NCBI GenBank assembly: GCA_944392295.1
Contig: CALXWE010000005.1
Location: forward strand, 62,001-126,000
Source of the DNA: an uncultured Alphaproteobacteria bacterium
Lineage (GTDB): Bacteria > Pseudomonadota > Alphaproteobacteria > RF32 > CAG-239
Direction of reading: 5' to 3'
Length of the DNA: 64,000 bases
The translations under genes and the position numbers were made by a program. Positions 53,366 to 63,384 of this stretch are shown piece by piece; the first letter of the stretch is position 1, and every line of letters begins with the position of its first letter. The notes under the pieces are model-generated. The model saw only the letters and a list, made by a program, of their open reading frames with translations. It was not told where the DNA came from and did not search any database.

Positions 53366-55399
53366 TTAAATGGTTCCGGTTGTAAATAGATTATAATATT
53401 TATAAACCGAGCCGTCTGAAACGGTCCATGAAAAATCTTTTTTCATGGCATTAATGGTCATCTGCTTTATTAGTTCATGGTCATCATAATAACAATGTAA
53501 AGCCTTAAGTAAGGTTTCGGCATATGCATTAACGTTGTTTTTCAAACTTTGGGCCTGTAGGTTTGAACCATAAACGCGAATACCGTCGCTAAAAAAGACC
53601 TCGGTTTTAAAACCGTTCACGTTATCATCGATGGTATCAACCAAACCGCCGGTAGACATGGCAATCGGCAGACATCCTTTAGCCATAGCTTCCATTTGGG
53701 TCAGTCCGCAAGGCTCAAAACGCGACGGCATAAGGTAAAAATCGGCAGCCAGTTGCAAGGCATAGGCAAACTCATCACGATAACCGCGAAATACAAAAAT
53801 GCGTTCTGCGGCTTTAGGACATATTTCTTTCACATCATTTTTTAGCTTTTGTAAAAGTTTATATAATTCAATATTACCGGCTCCTCCCAAAACAAAAATC
53901 GGAAATTCTTGTTTGGTTTCTTTATGCTCTTCAATTATTTTCATAATAGCATCGGCAGCAATATCGTAGCCTTTTTGTTCAACCAAGCGACTGGTTGCGC
54001 AAATAAACGGTATTTTATCGGCAGAAGCTGCAAGTTTGGCAATATTGTCGAACTGATAGATATCAATCAACGGAATAACTTGCTGCTTATATTTTTCATC
54101 AGTGGCTATTTTTGATAACAGACGTATGCACTCTTTTTTATTGTTGAGTTTATTGTTTAAGCTGTTTTCATCATAAACTTTAAAGTTAAACTCCTGAAAA
54201 TAATTATTCAGATGAGCAATTTTTTCCGGGTTAGGAGATATCAAATGTTTATCATACCCGTTAACAATACCAAAGAAAGTACGTTGATTTTTTCTGATTT
54301 TAAGGATATCTCGAAAATCAAAACCGAAACTAAGTTCTTTAGAAACTTCTTCCATATAGTTTTTAGAAACGGTAACCACTCTATCGGCAAGATGAAAGCT
54401 TCCCGATGCTTGATTGTAACAGTCATAAACAATTAAGGTATTAGTAGCTCTTGGGTTGGCATTTTTAACGGCTTTGGCATTTTTAAGCACACACAATGCA
54501 TTATGTTCGTAGAGCGAATTCAGAAGTCGTGCGGTGTTAGGATAATCCCATCCCTGATATCCCAAATGGTGAGCAATATGAACAATCGGTATATTTTGAA
54601 TTCTGCGAGCAATCTGCTCATTTAAGGTATGATTGCAAGCTTCCATAATGGTATTATATTTGCACAAACCTGCTAAAGCCCCGCTATGCCAGTCGTTGGC
54701 AATTAAAACATTGGGTATAAGATACTGCAAATTTTTGTTAACGCAGCAGTGTTTAAGCAAAACATAGACAGCCTTTGAAAAGAATGCAAAACGCTCAACT
54801 TCATTAACATCGTGTTCATTTAAGACATAACAGCCATCTTGGGTTGATGGGTTATCAGGGTGTGGATTGATGGAAAAGAAGTGATCGTTAGCTATAAATA
54901 TATAGTCAACATTGTTAAAAGTTCCCAGATAAAAATCGGTTTCATACTTAGTGATTTTGTTATCTTGAGGGATAAACATTATTCTGGTAGCAAGTATTTT
55001 TTTAAGTTCGATTTTAATACCTTCTGCGCCGCAATAAACCGAGCCGTCAAAAGAGGCGCTTTTTTTGCCGGTATTTCCGGTATATAAAGGAGTAACGATT
55101 GATATTCGGTTATGTTCGGAGCCAAAAACTTCATTAAAGCTTTCCGGCAATTCGGAAGCGACCATTCCCAAGCCGCCCCATTTCATAAAAGTTGCAGTTT
55201 CTGCCGACATCATCCAAGCATTAACGTTTTTAATTTCGTTCCAAGGTTTGCGCCCCATACATTGTATTTTAGCCAGTTTCTGCATAGATGAAACACCGGC
55301 GTTGTGCGATGGGGTAAAGACCTTAAAGTTTTTCTTTTTGTTAAACCCTTCGGCTAAAAACCCGCTTATGTTTGATTGTTTATCAAAGTTCATTATCAT
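53366..55399 (-). CDS. glgA: Glycogen synthase (GT5), long form
   Basis: A 677-residue protein versus about 480 for usual bacterial GlgA; inserts lie in the middle of the sequence (about 300-470). MKWGGLGMVASELPE replaces the usual KTGGLGDV..LP motif, with Met for Asp. The acceptor/donor core is good: ICATSRLVEQKGYD, SRFEPCGLTQMEAM and STGGLVDTI. Transfers glucose from a nucleotide sugar to glycogen. ATG 55399 or 55393 are both possible. No other glg genes adjoin it. Confidence 0.85.
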   Translation of the reverse strand: MIMNFDKQSNISGFLAEGFNKKKNFKVFTPSHNAGVSSMQKLAKIQCMGRKPWNEIKNVNAWMMSAETATFMKWGGLGMVASELPESFNEVFGSEHNRISIVTPLYTGNTGKKSASFDGSVYCGAEGIKIELKKILATRIMFIPQDNKITKYETDFYLGTFNNVDYIFIANDHFFSINPHPDNPSTQDGCYVLNEHDVNEVERFAFFSKAVYVLLKHCCVNKNLQYLIPNVLIANDWHSGALAGLCKYNTIMEACNHTLNEQIARRIQNIPIVHIAHHLGYQGWDYPNTARLLNSLYEHNALCVLKNAKAVKNANPRATNTLIVYDCYNQASGSFHLADRVVTVSKNYMEEVSKELSFGFDFRDILKIRKNQRTFFGIVNGYDKHLISPNPEKIAHLNNYFQEFNFKVYDENSLNNKLNNKKECIRLLSKIATDEKYKQQVIPLIDIYQFDNIAKLAASADKIPFICATSRLVEQKGYDIAADAIMKIIEEHKETKQEFPIFVLGGAGNIELYKLLQKLKNDVKEICPKAAERIFVFRGYRDEFAYALQLAADFYLMPSRFEPCGLTQMEAMAKGCLPIAMSTGGLVDTIDDNVNGFKTEVFFSDGIRVYGSNLQAQSLKNNVNAYAETLLKALHCYYDDHELIKQMTINAMKKDFSWTVSDGSVYKYYNLFTTGTI

Positions 55400-55571
55400 T
55401 ACTCTTGTTTATGTAAATAATTAGTGCTTATGGTTCTATAATATAAATATATTATAACTTCGTAAATTTGAAAGAACAACATAAAAAAGCACTTAATATC
55501 TTGACTTGTGAATGTTTAATTACTAAGTTCATACAATATAGAGATAAAATGTAAAAAAATAAGAGGCATAA

Positions 55572-56138
55572 ATGAAAAAAGAACACGAATTTAATGACAA
55601 GAAGCAAGAGCTTGACGATCAAGAAGCCAAAGAGGAAGAAGTTTCATCTGCCGATGAAAAAGAGGTAGAAGATGACATAGCAAGCAGTTTGCAAGCCATT
55701 AAAGAAGAAAACGAAAAGCTTAAAGAAGACTTTTTGAGAGTTCTTGCGGATTCGGAAAATGTTAAAAAAAGATGTGCCGCGGAAATTGAAAAAAATAATA
55801 AGTATGCGATATCGTCTTTTGCCAAAGACTTGTTGGTTGTAGCCGATAATTTACAAAGGGCGCTTGATGCGGCTCATAACGGTCATGATAATGAGGCTTT
55901 GTTAAAGGGTGTCGAACTGACACAAAGCGAACTTATGCACGTATTTTCTAAATTTGGTATTGAAAAAATCAATGCGATGGATTCGGTTTTCGACCCTAAT
56001 TTTCATCGTGTGGTTCAAGAAGTTGAAAATAGCGGAAAGCCGGCAGGAACGATTGTCGCCGAGCTTCAAACCGGTTATATGATTAACGGTCGTTTGTTAA
56101 GAGAGGCAATGGTGGTTGTTGCTAAAGGCGGTAAATAA
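55572..56138 (+). CDS. grpE: Nucleotide exchange factor GrpE
   Basis: A 188-residue co-chaperone. An acidic coiled-coil N-terminus (Glu/Asp/Lys rich to about 50) leads into ENVKKRCAAEIEKNNKYAIS and ends with NFHRVVQEVENS, AELQTGYMINGRLLREAMV. It exchanges nucleotide on DnaK. The upstream region has CTTGAC and TACAAT at unclear spacing; heat control is plausible, not shown. dnaK is not in the window. Confidence 0.95.
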   Translation: MKKEHEFNDKKQELDDQEAKEEEVSSADEKEVEDDIASSLQAIKEENEKLKEDFLRVLADSENVKKRCAAEIEKNNKYAISSFAKDLLVVADNLQRALDAAHNGHDNEALLKGVELTQSELMHVFSKFGIEKINAMDSVFDPNFHRVVQEVENSGKPAGTIVAELQTGYMINGRLLREAMVVVAKGGK

Positions 56139-56316
56139 GTTAGTAAAAATAATAGACATTTATCAAAAAACTTGATACTCTGACGGCGTCAATAAGGAGT
56201 TTTGTTGAAGGATAATGTTTTTTAGACACCAAAAACTGCAATTTTTCGGTATTTTCTTGTGAAGTAACGTAAAATTGTAGTTTTTTTATTTTAAATATTT
56301 GTTTATACTCCGCGAC

Positions 56317-57438
56317 ATGAAGAAGTTAAATTCATATATTTTGCGGCAAATCTTTGTCGGTTTTTTGCTTATATCATTTTCGCTGTTGTCAATGTTGTGG
56401 TTGACGCAGTCTTTACGTTTTGTAGAAATGGTAACCAACAAAGGGTTGCCATTGAGTTTGTTCGTGGAGCTAACCTCACTTTTAATGCCGCGTTTATTTT
56501 CGATTTTATCCCCGATAGCGCTGTTCGCGTCGGTAATGTTTGTATATAACCGAATGCTTTCTGATCGAGAGCTGGTGATTATGCAGGCTGCCGGTATAAG
56601 TCCTTGGTATAATGCCAGAGCGGCTATTTATATGGGGCTTATTTTAACCGTATTTAGCGTATATACACAAAACATAGCTATTCCGCAGGCGGAAAATGCC
56701 TTTCGTAATTTGGAATGGGAAATTAAAAACAACGTATCACATTTAATGTTTCGCGAGGGCGAGTTTACAACCTTGCAAAATAATATGACGGTATTTATCT
56801 CTAAGCATGAAGCCGACGGTTCGGTATCGGGAATTTTGCTAAACGATGAAAGAAATCCGCAAAGTAAGGTTACGTTATCGGCCGAAAAAGGACGTATAGT
56901 TTATACCGAGAGCGGTCCGCGCATTTTGCTGGTAAGAGGTATGAGGCAAGAAGTCAATCGTGAAAGTTCGCAATTTTCATCATTAAAATTTGAGCGCTAT
57001 GCTGTAGATTTAGGCAGTATGGGCGGTAAAAAAATGAAAGAAGCCTCCGTTCGTGAGAAAAATTTATGGGAACTGCTCAATGCCGATAAAGATACCTCGC
57101 TTGATGATGACGACAAACGTAAATACATTGTTGAAGGACACCGCCGATTGCTAACCCCATGGTATAATCTACTGTTTGCTTTGCTCGGGTGTACCGGACT
57201 TTTAATCGGCAACTTTAATCGTCGAGGACAGAGCAAAATAATATCCTGTTCAATAATTACCATGGTTGTTATTCAAGGACTTGATTTAAGCTTGACTAAT
57301 TTGGCGGGACGAAGTTTATATTTTGTTCCTGTATTGTACATAAATTGTTTGCTGCCTATGGCTATTTGTGTATATCTGTTATTATTTTACAATCCGTATA
57401 TGTTTAAGCACAAACACAAGGCGCTGTCAGATGAATAA
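56317..57438 (+). CDS. lptF: LPS export permease LptF (LptF/LptG family)
   Basis: A 373-residue protein from ATG 56317: six TM helices (three at each end) around a periplasmic beta domain, LSDRELVIMQAAGISPW and TPWYNLLFALLGCTGLLIGN. It forms the inner membrane part of the LptB2FG pump. No SD; TATACT lies 8 bp before the ATG, so the mRNA may be leaderless. Only one permease gene is here; lptG usually follows in relatives. Overlaps lptD by 8 bp. Confidence 0.88.
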   Translation: MKKLNSYILRQIFVGFLLISFSLLSMLWLTQSLRFVEMVTNKGLPLSLFVELTSLLMPRLFSILSPIALFASVMFVYNRMLSDRELVIMQAAGISPWYNARAAIYMGLILTVFSVYTQNIAIPQAENAFRNLEWEIKNNVSHLMFREGEFTTLQNNMTVFISKHEADGSVSGILLNDERNPQSKVTLSAEKGRIVYTESGPRILLVRGMRQEVNRESSQFSSLKFERYAVDLGSMGGKKMKEASVREKNLWELLNADKDTSLDDDDKRKYIVEGHRRLLTPWYNLLFALLGCTGLLIGNFNRRGQSKIISCSIITMVVIQGLDLSLTNLAGRSLYFVPVLYINCLLPMAICVYLLLFYNPYMFKHKHKALSDE

Positions 57439-59722
57439 AAAAATAATAAATAACGCATTGTTTTTAACTGTTTTATGTGCGGCATTTAGTGCATCTAAAG
57501 TGCAGGGCGTAGAAGTTGAAGCCGAACACGAACCCGTTGCCGGAGAAGTTTTAAAAGAGCAAAAAGTTAAACCCTTTGTTCAGGTTGAGCCTTTTAATAT
57601 TACAAATGTTTTTGCCACGCCTTCTCAAGATGCAGAACCAAATATTTACTTTAATGCCGATGAGCTTGTAAGCAATGATAAAGAAAAAACCATTGAGGCC
57701 TTAGGAGAGGTTGTTGTCAAAAGAGAGGGACTTACTTTATACGCCGATAAATTGGTATATAAACAAACCGAAGACAGAATAACGGCTATCGGGAATGTCC
57801 GTTTGGAAGAAGAAACAGGCAATGTTATATATGCAGATAATGTTGAATTGTCAGACCAAATGAATTTTGCGCAAATGAACAAGATAAAAGCCATTTTGCA
57901 AGATGAAAGTAAGATATGGGCTGAGCATTTTCACAAAAAAGCCAATGACAACAAAGTTATGCGCAATGCTACATATACACCTTGCGATTTTTGTGAAGGT
58001 CAAGAAAGTCCGTTGTGGCAGATAAAAGCAAGAAAAGTAACACATGATGCTAAAAATCAAAATGTTAACTATAATGATGCTTTTATAGAATTAAAAGGCG
58101 TGCCGGTATTATATACTCCGTTTTTCTCGCATCCTGATCCTGAAGTAAAAAGACGGTCCGGCTTTTTGATGCCGAATATCGGTAGCAGTAACTATCTAGG
58201 CGGAACATTACAAATTAATTATTTTTGGAATATTGATGATTATTCCGACTTTTTGTTTTCGCCGATTTTTACTACCGATAAAGATGTTGTTTGGGGAGGC
58301 CAATACCGTAAATATTTTAATAAAGGCTATGTTGATATGCAAGGCACTTATTTAAAAGACGGTGCTGATAACCGCCCGGAGAACCGAGGCAATCTTTTTG
58401 CATATGGTCGCTATGAGATAAATGATTACTGGGTTGCCGATACCAACATTAATTATGCATCGGACAGCTTATATTTAAAAGAGCTCGATTTAGATCATGA
58501 AGATGATGCATGGTTAACTTCAAATGCGCGGTTGCAATATTTTAATGACCGAGATTACGCTTCAATAGAAGCTTATTATTATAAGCTGATAAGTTATGAT
58601 TTACGCCGCAGCAATCAAACCGAATACGAAAGACGAAAATATAATCGTCCGTATGTTTTGCCACTGGTCGATTATGAGACTATAAGCGATGTAAGCTCCA
58701 TAGGTTCATACTGGCAGAATAATTTTAATTTAGCATCGGTTTATCATGAAGAAGATTCTTCAAGCCAAAGAATGTCGATGATTAATGCCTGGGTACTGCC
58801 GTGGACCAGTCCTTTCGGTGAGAGGTATCGCGTTATGGCGTCGGTGAAATCTGATTTATATTATGTAGATAAATATCGAGCAGCCGATTCGTCATCTGAT
58901 TTCAGCGGTGCGGTGGCAAGAGTGTTTCCACAGTTAGGTGTTGAATGGAAATTACCGTTTATCAGAGCAACTGAAACATCACGTCAAATTATTGAGCCGG
59001 TAGTAGTTGGTGTGTTGGCACCTAACGGTGGTAATTTATCGGATAAAATTCCCAATGAAGACAGTGAAGATGTAGAATTAGACGATACAAACATTTTAAG
59101 TTTGGATAGGTATTCAGGTTACGATCGCAATGATACCGGCAGCCGAGTAAGCTATGGTTTAAATTGGAGTTCATATGGCAATGTACTGGGCAGAACGTCG
59201 GCATTTATTGCGCAAAGCTATCAATTTAATAAAAACAGCAGTTTTACCAGCAATATTGACAACGAAGGTCACTTTACCGATTACGTAGGTCGTGTCTATG
59301 CATCACCGTCACAGTATTTAGATTTAGATTATCGTTTCCGTTTATCAAAAGATAATTTTGAACTACAATACAGTGAATTGGGAGCAAGAATAGGCAATAA
59401 CCTGTTGAATTTATATGTATCGTATATATATCTGCAGGAAAATAAAAATTCTTCGGAATATTTTGACGAACGTAAAGAGTTATACACCTCAATCAGGGTA
59501 GCCTTAACCCGCGACTGGTCGTTAAACTTTTACAATCGTCAAGATTTAGCCGACAAAAACAGAGGTTCATTAGAGCACGGCGGCGATTTAATTTATGAAG
59601 ATGAATGTTTTATGTTCGTAACGACGGTAAAAAGATCAAATTCCAACAATCCGGAGTTAGACGACGGTTACGAATTTAATTTCACGTTTTATTTAAAAAC
59701 ATTAGGTGGCTTGGGTGCTTAA
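57431..59722 (+). CDS. lptD: LPS assembly outer membrane protein LptD
   Basis: A 763-residue protein; ATG 57431 starts a signal peptide (LFLTVLCAAFSASKVQG), within the end of lptF. The OstA/LptD N-terminal beta-jelly roll (ADELVSNDKEKTIEALGEVV) spans about 75-200, then NATYTPCDFC and the large C-terminal barrel. It places LPS in the outer leaflet, fed by LptF/G and LptA. The Cys content is low, so the usual disulfide network is at most partial. Confidence 0.92.
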   Translation: MNKKIINNALFLTVLCAAFSASKVQGVEVEAEHEPVAGEVLKEQKVKPFVQVEPFNITNVFATPSQDAEPNIYFNADELVSNDKEKTIEALGEVVVKREGLTLYADKLVYKQTEDRITAIGNVRLEEETGNVIYADNVELSDQMNFAQMNKIKAILQDESKIWAEHFHKKANDNKVMRNATYTPCDFCEGQESPLWQIKARKVTHDAKNQNVNYNDAFIELKGVPVLYTPFFSHPDPEVKRRSGFLMPNIGSSNYLGGTLQINYFWNIDDYSDFLFSPIFTTDKDVVWGGQYRKYFNKGYVDMQGTYLKDGADNRPENRGNLFAYGRYEINDYWVADTNINYASDSLYLKELDLDHEDDAWLTSNARLQYFNDRDYASIEAYYYKLISYDLRRSNQTEYERRKYNRPYVLPLVDYETISDVSSIGSYWQNNFNLASVYHEEDSSSQRMSMINAWVLPWTSPFGERYRVMASVKSDLYYVDKYRAADSSSDFSGAVARVFPQLGVEWKLPFIRATETSRQIIEPVVVGVLAPNGGNLSDKIPNEDSEDVELDDTNILSLDRYSGYDRNDTGSRVSYGLNWSSYGNVLGRTSAFIAQSYQFNKNSSFTSNIDNEGHFTDYVGRVYASPSQYLDLDYRFRLSKDNFELQYSELGARIGNNLLNLYVSYIYLQENKNSSEYFDERKELYTSIRVALTRDWSLNFYNRQDLADKNRGSLEHGGDLIYEDECFMFVTTVKRSNSNNPELDDGYEFNFTFYLKTLGGLGA

Positions 59723-59745
59723 GATTGCCCGATAGGAGATAAAAG

Positions 59746-60879
59746 ATGCAAAAATTTATACTTGGTGCGGCACTTATTTTAATAAGCAGAGTATGCTTAG
59801 CGCAAGAGGGTTTAGCCAACAGTGTTATGTTTCAAAATCCGCGAAGCTCTGTATTATACAGTAATCAAAACCGCGAAGATGAAATTTTGCGTCAGGAAGA
59901 GGAGCGTCGCCGCAAAGCTTATGAGGAGCAAATGCGTCAAGAGGAAGAAAAGCGCCGCCAAGAGGCTATAAAAAAAGCCGAAGAAGAACGTAAAAAAGCC
60001 TTAAGACCGGTTAATTTGTTCGGCAATGAAATACGTATTTTTGCCGAAGTTAACGGTGAGATTATTACCAGTCAGGATATGCAGGAACGGGTTAATGCCT
60101 TTGTTGCCACCACACAAATTCCGGTAAATAAGCAAACCAAAGATATGATAATCGGCAAGGTATTGCAGTCGGCAATAGATGAAAAAGTCAAGATTCAGGA
60201 AGCACAAAAAAACGGCATAAAAATTTCGGATAAAGAGTTGGAAGAAGGCATGAAAAACTTTGCCAAAGCAAACGGGATAAGCCTTGCCAAGTTTAGAAAT
60301 ATGTTAAAAGAATCTGGTGTTAAAGAGAGTGTGTTTAAGGCGCAGATGGCTGCAGAAATGGGTTGGAGCCGGTTGGTACAGCGTAAAGCCGCTCAAGAAG
60401 TTAAAGTAACACAGGGCGAGGTAAATGATGCATTAAAACAAGTCTCCGAAGATATAAAGATGCCCAAGTTTATGGTATCGGAAATCGTTATTGCTAAAAA
60501 GGACGGCAAACATATTGAAGATTTGGTTAGCAATTTAAGACAGGACCCTCGTTTTGAATTATATGCCATGCAGTTTTCACAAAGCCCGAGTGCCCAAGGC
60601 GGCGGAAGGCTTGGCTGGATAAACAAAGGTATGCTGGCACAACCTTTAGAGCAAGCCTTAAGCAAAATGAAGGAAGGAGATATTTCTAATCCGATATCTT
60701 TAGGTTCTGACTACTATATTTTAAGATTAGATAAAGTGTATCGTCCCGGCATAGATAAGGCTCCGGAAGTTAATGAAACGGAAATACGCAATATGTTGAC
60801 CTCCAAAAAAACCGAAGAAATGGCGGCAAAATATCTAAAAGATATAAGAAACAAGGCTGTGGTAAATATTAAAAATTAA
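59746..60879 (+). CDS. surA: SurA-like periplasmic PPIase/chaperone with long charged helix
   Basis: A 377-residue protein with signal peptide (ILISRVCLAQ), then a Glu/Arg/Lys/Gln-rich single helix (about 44-86, ILRQEEERRRKAYEEQMRQE) not found in E. coli SurA, the SurA N-terminal chaperone domain (EVNGEIITSQDMQERV) and one parvulin domain (SQSPSAQGGGRLGWINKGM). It escorts unfolded porins and LptD. It lies directly after lptD with SD GGAGAT, as in Gram-negatives; pdxA usually follows but is absent. Confidence 0.88.
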   Translation: MQKFILGAALILISRVCLAQEGLANSVMFQNPRSSVLYSNQNREDEILRQEEERRRKAYEEQMRQEEEKRRQEAIKKAEEERKKALRPVNLFGNEIRIFAEVNGEIITSQDMQERVNAFVATTQIPVNKQTKDMIIGKVLQSAIDEKVKIQEAQKNGIKISDKELEEGMKNFAKANGISLAKFRNMLKESGVKESVFKAQMAAEMGWSRLVQRKAAQEVKVTQGEVNDALKQVSEDIKMPKFMVSEIVIAKKDGKHIEDLVSNLRQDPRFELYAMQFSQSPSAQGGGRLGWINKGMLAQPLEQALSKMKEGDISNPISLGSDYYILRLDKVYRPGIDKAPEVNETEIRNMLTSKKTEEMAAKYLKDIRNKAVVNIKN

Positions 60880-60890
60880 GGCTGAGGGCG

Positions 60891-61721
60891 ATGGATTTCG
60901 GACTATCATTACGACAAACGGTAGAAGCTTACGGTTTAATGGCTAAAAAAGCCCTTGGGCAAAATTTTTTGCTGGATAAAAACATTACCGATAAAATTAT
61001 CCGTTTAAGCTTAGATAAGCAGCAACGGGAAGATTTTAAGGGGGTTAATGTTACCGAAATCGGTCCCGGTCCCGGTGGATTAACGCGTGCGGTACTAGAG
61101 CAAAACCCCAAGAGCTTAACGGTTATAGAAATGGATGAGCGCTGTATTCGCATTATGGAAGATTTAAAAAACATTACAAAAGCGAATATGCAAATAGTAA
61201 GCGGTGATGCCTTACAGGTTGATATAAGAGAGCTAAGCTCAGCTCCCAGACAGATAGTAAGCAACTTACCATATAATATATCGGTTCCGTTATTGGTTAA
61301 TTGGTTAAAACAAATGCCCATGTTTGAAGCAATGACGTTAATGTTTCAAAAAGAAGTGGCAGACAGAATAACATCGCCGATAAAAAGCAAAGATTATGGT
61401 AGAGTGTCGGTTTTGGCACAATTAATTTGTCGAGTAGATAAATTAATGGATATAAATCCGGAATGTTTTGTTCCTGCGCCAAAAATTTGGTCGAGCGTGT
61501 TGTTGTTTCGCCCTTTGAATGAAGTTCCGGATATTAAGACATTGGAAAAAGTTGAAAAAATAACATCCATGGCATTTGGACAGCGTCGCAAGATGATACG
61601 CCAGAGCCTTAAAGGTTTGAAAGGTTTTGAAGAAATTTGCGCAGGGCTTAATATTCCCGTTACCAAGCGTGCCGAAGAATTGACCCCCCAAGAGTACCTT
61701 GAAATAGCTAGAAGAATATAA
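60891..61721 (+). CDS. rsmA: 16S rRNA A1518/A1519 dimethyltransferase
   Basis: A 276-residue KsgA/RsmA enzyme: KALGQNFLLDKNI at the N-terminus, VTEIGPGPGGLTRAVLEQ SAM loop, and NLPYNISVPLL, the catalytic NLPY. Dimethylates two adjacent adenines in helix 45 of 16S rRNA. Follows surA by 11 bp; pdxA, normally between them in relatives, is missing here. Confidence 0.96.
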   Translation: MDFGLSLRQTVEAYGLMAKKALGQNFLLDKNITDKIIRLSLDKQQREDFKGVNVTEIGPGPGGLTRAVLEQNPKSLTVIEMDERCIRIMEDLKNITKANMQIVSGDALQVDIRELSSAPRQIVSNLPYNISVPLLVNWLKQMPMFEAMTLMFQKEVADRITSPIKSKDYGRVSVLAQLICRVDKLMDINPECFVPAPKIWSSVLLFRPLNEVPDIKTLEKVEKITSMAFGQRRKMIRQSLKGLKGFEEICAGLNIPVTKRAEELTPQEYLEIARRI

Positions 61722-61824
61722 AATCATATAGTTTTTAAATTTTGTCAAAAAAATGTCTTGCTAAATAACAGTTGATGTGATAGCCTCTGAGATATCCACT
61801 AATTATTAACAAAAAAAAATAACT

Positions 61825-62637
61825 ATGAATCTATCATTATGCCAAATGTACGTGGCCGGAAAATTAGCCATGCACGATGAGCTTCTGAACGAAGCAAAAA
61901 AGAAGACCAACGCCACAGACTTTAAGGCAATTGTCATGCGAATGCCGGTATCTGAGGTAAACAGAAAAGTCCTCGATCGTTGCCGCAAGGTAATTGAGAG
62001 AAAATTCAAGCTTGAGCACCGTCCGTTATTGTTCCCTTATCCTACCGTAGGTCAGTGGGTATCGGACGTTTGCAGAAACTACCAGTTCGATGACCTGGTG
62101 AATTTCTTTTCTCAGGCGACGGGTGTTCCGGAAGAGAGGATTCGGCGCGATAATATCGGCAGCACGCTGATAGATAGGCCGTATCTTATCTCTCTTGTCG
62201 AAAGACTTGAGAGTGCTACCGGAAAGAGCTTGCTTTCGTCAAGCCCGCGTCCGCTTGAATACCTTGGCAACATGCCTTATGTAGAGATTGCCCGGTATTT
62301 TGCATACGGCTCAGATGCCGTATCTGAAAGACGCCGCAATGCCTACCTAGATGAAAGGTACTTCTGCGGGAAATTCCGTAAAGATGCTCTCGTTGTATAT
62401 CGGCAAATGGCTGATATCGATGAGAAAATCAGTGATGAGGAACTGATGAAGCGTCCTATTGCGGATTTCGTTCCGAAAGGCTTTGGCCCTTCTGACTGGG
62501 ATCTCCCTGTTTTCTGGATGGAGGATATGCTGAAAATTCAGCTTCCTGCCGGCATAAAGGGCGAGACGACAGTCGGTCAATTGCTTGATATGGTAATGAC
62601 CGAAAAGGTAAAAGAGCTTCATAAGAAGCTTGGCTAA
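61825..62637 (+). CDS. Unknown protein, 270 aa, codon use unlike neighbours
   Basis: A soluble, basic helical protein without signal or membrane helix. Blocks are LEHRPLLFPYPTVGQWVSDV, GVPEERIRRDNIGSTLIDRP and FGPSDWDLPVFWMEDMLKIQ. The third codon positions are markedly richer in C/G than those of rsmA or lptD, and there is no SD: the ATG follows an A-run and AACT. These point to a different origin. No family recognised; own terminator at 62655. Confidence 0.6.
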   Translation: MNLSLCQMYVAGKLAMHDELLNEAKKKTNATDFKAIVMRMPVSEVNRKVLDRCRKVIERKFKLEHRPLLFPYPTVGQWVSDVCRNYQFDDLVNFFSQATGVPEERIRRDNIGSTLIDRPYLISLVERLESATGKSLLSSSPRPLEYLGNMPYVEIARYFAYGSDAVSERRRNAYLDERYFCGKFRKDALVVYRQMADIDEKISDEELMKRPIADFVPKGFGPSDWDLPVFWMEDMLKIQLPAGIKGETTVGQLLDMVMTEKVKELHKKLG

Positions 62638-62654
62638 AGCTCTAAAAATGTGAA

Positions 62655-62690
62655 TAAAAAAGAGGAAGTTGTGATAACTTCCTCTTTTTT
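62655..62690. terminator. hairpin terminator
   Basis: AAAAAAGAGGAAGTT pairs with AACTTCCTCTTTTTT. Confidence 0.9.
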
Positions 62691-62785
62691 CATATGTAAA
62701 AAAATATGATGCTTAGCATTGAAAGCCTGTAAAATAAGATTACGTCAAAGGCGGATAATAATTTTATTTTATAAGGAGAAAAGAT

Positions 62786-63370
62786 ATGTTACAAGGTGTA
62801 CGTTATCCGACTTTAGCATTTCAAACAGGTGGCGCCGGACAATCAGACGACGGTATTCCCCCTCAACCGTTTGAAACATTCTGCTACGATTCGGCATTAA
62901 TGCAGGCTAAAATTGAAAATTTTAATGTAATTCCTTATACATCGGTATTGCCCAAAGAATTATTCGGCAACATTGTTCCGGTAGATAAAGTAGTTAACCA
63001 GTTCAAACACGGTGCGGTACTTGAGGTAATTATGGCCGGACACGGCGCCAGCCGCGACAATCACAAAGCCATAGCCACTGGTGTAGGTATTTGCTGGGGT
63101 AAAGATAAAAAAGGTGAGTTAATTGGCGGTTGGGCTGCCGAATATGTGGAATTTTTTGATACCCAAATAGATGATGAAATAGCCAAAGGTCATGCTGAGA
63201 TGTGGTTAAATAAATCATTAAAGCATGAGTTGGAGATTCGCGGAGTAGAAAAACACAGCGAATTTCAAATGTACCATAATTATTTAAACATTACCCAACA
63301 GTTTGGTTATTGCCTGACCTGTCTTGGTTTCTTAAACTTTGAGTATGCTGATCCGGCCAAAGTTAAATAA
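62786..63370 (+). CDS. Pyruvoyl-dependent arginine decarboxylase (AaxB-like)
   Basis: A 194-residue proenzyme with SD AAGGAG. Self-cleavage is expected at Thr52-Ser53 in [11 protein letters not shown]; the same T-S site occurs in chlamydial AaxB, whereas archaeal enzymes have S-S. The cleaved Ser becomes the pyruvoyl group that decarboxylates arginine to agmatine. The short (about 165-195 aa) family length fits. The amino acid antiporter 14 bp downstream makes an arginine/agmatine acid-resistance or nitrogen/polyamine module likely. Confidence 0.9.
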   Translation: MLQGVRYPTLAFQTGGAGQSDDGIPPQPFETFCYDSALMQAKIENFNVIPYTSVLPKELFGNIVPVDKVVNQFKHGAVLEVIMAGHGASRDNHKAIATGVGICWGKDKKGELIGGWAAEYVEFFDTQIDDEIAKGHAEMWLNKSLKHELEIRGVEKHSEFQMYHNYLNITQQFGYCLTCLGFLNFEYADPAKVK

Positions 63371-63384
63371 ACAAGGATAAAAGG

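Noticed and set aside
55500..55540. Heat-shock type promoter before grpE.
   Set aside because: CTTGAC and TACAAT are about 25 bp apart, too far for either a sigma-32 or sigma-70 promoter.
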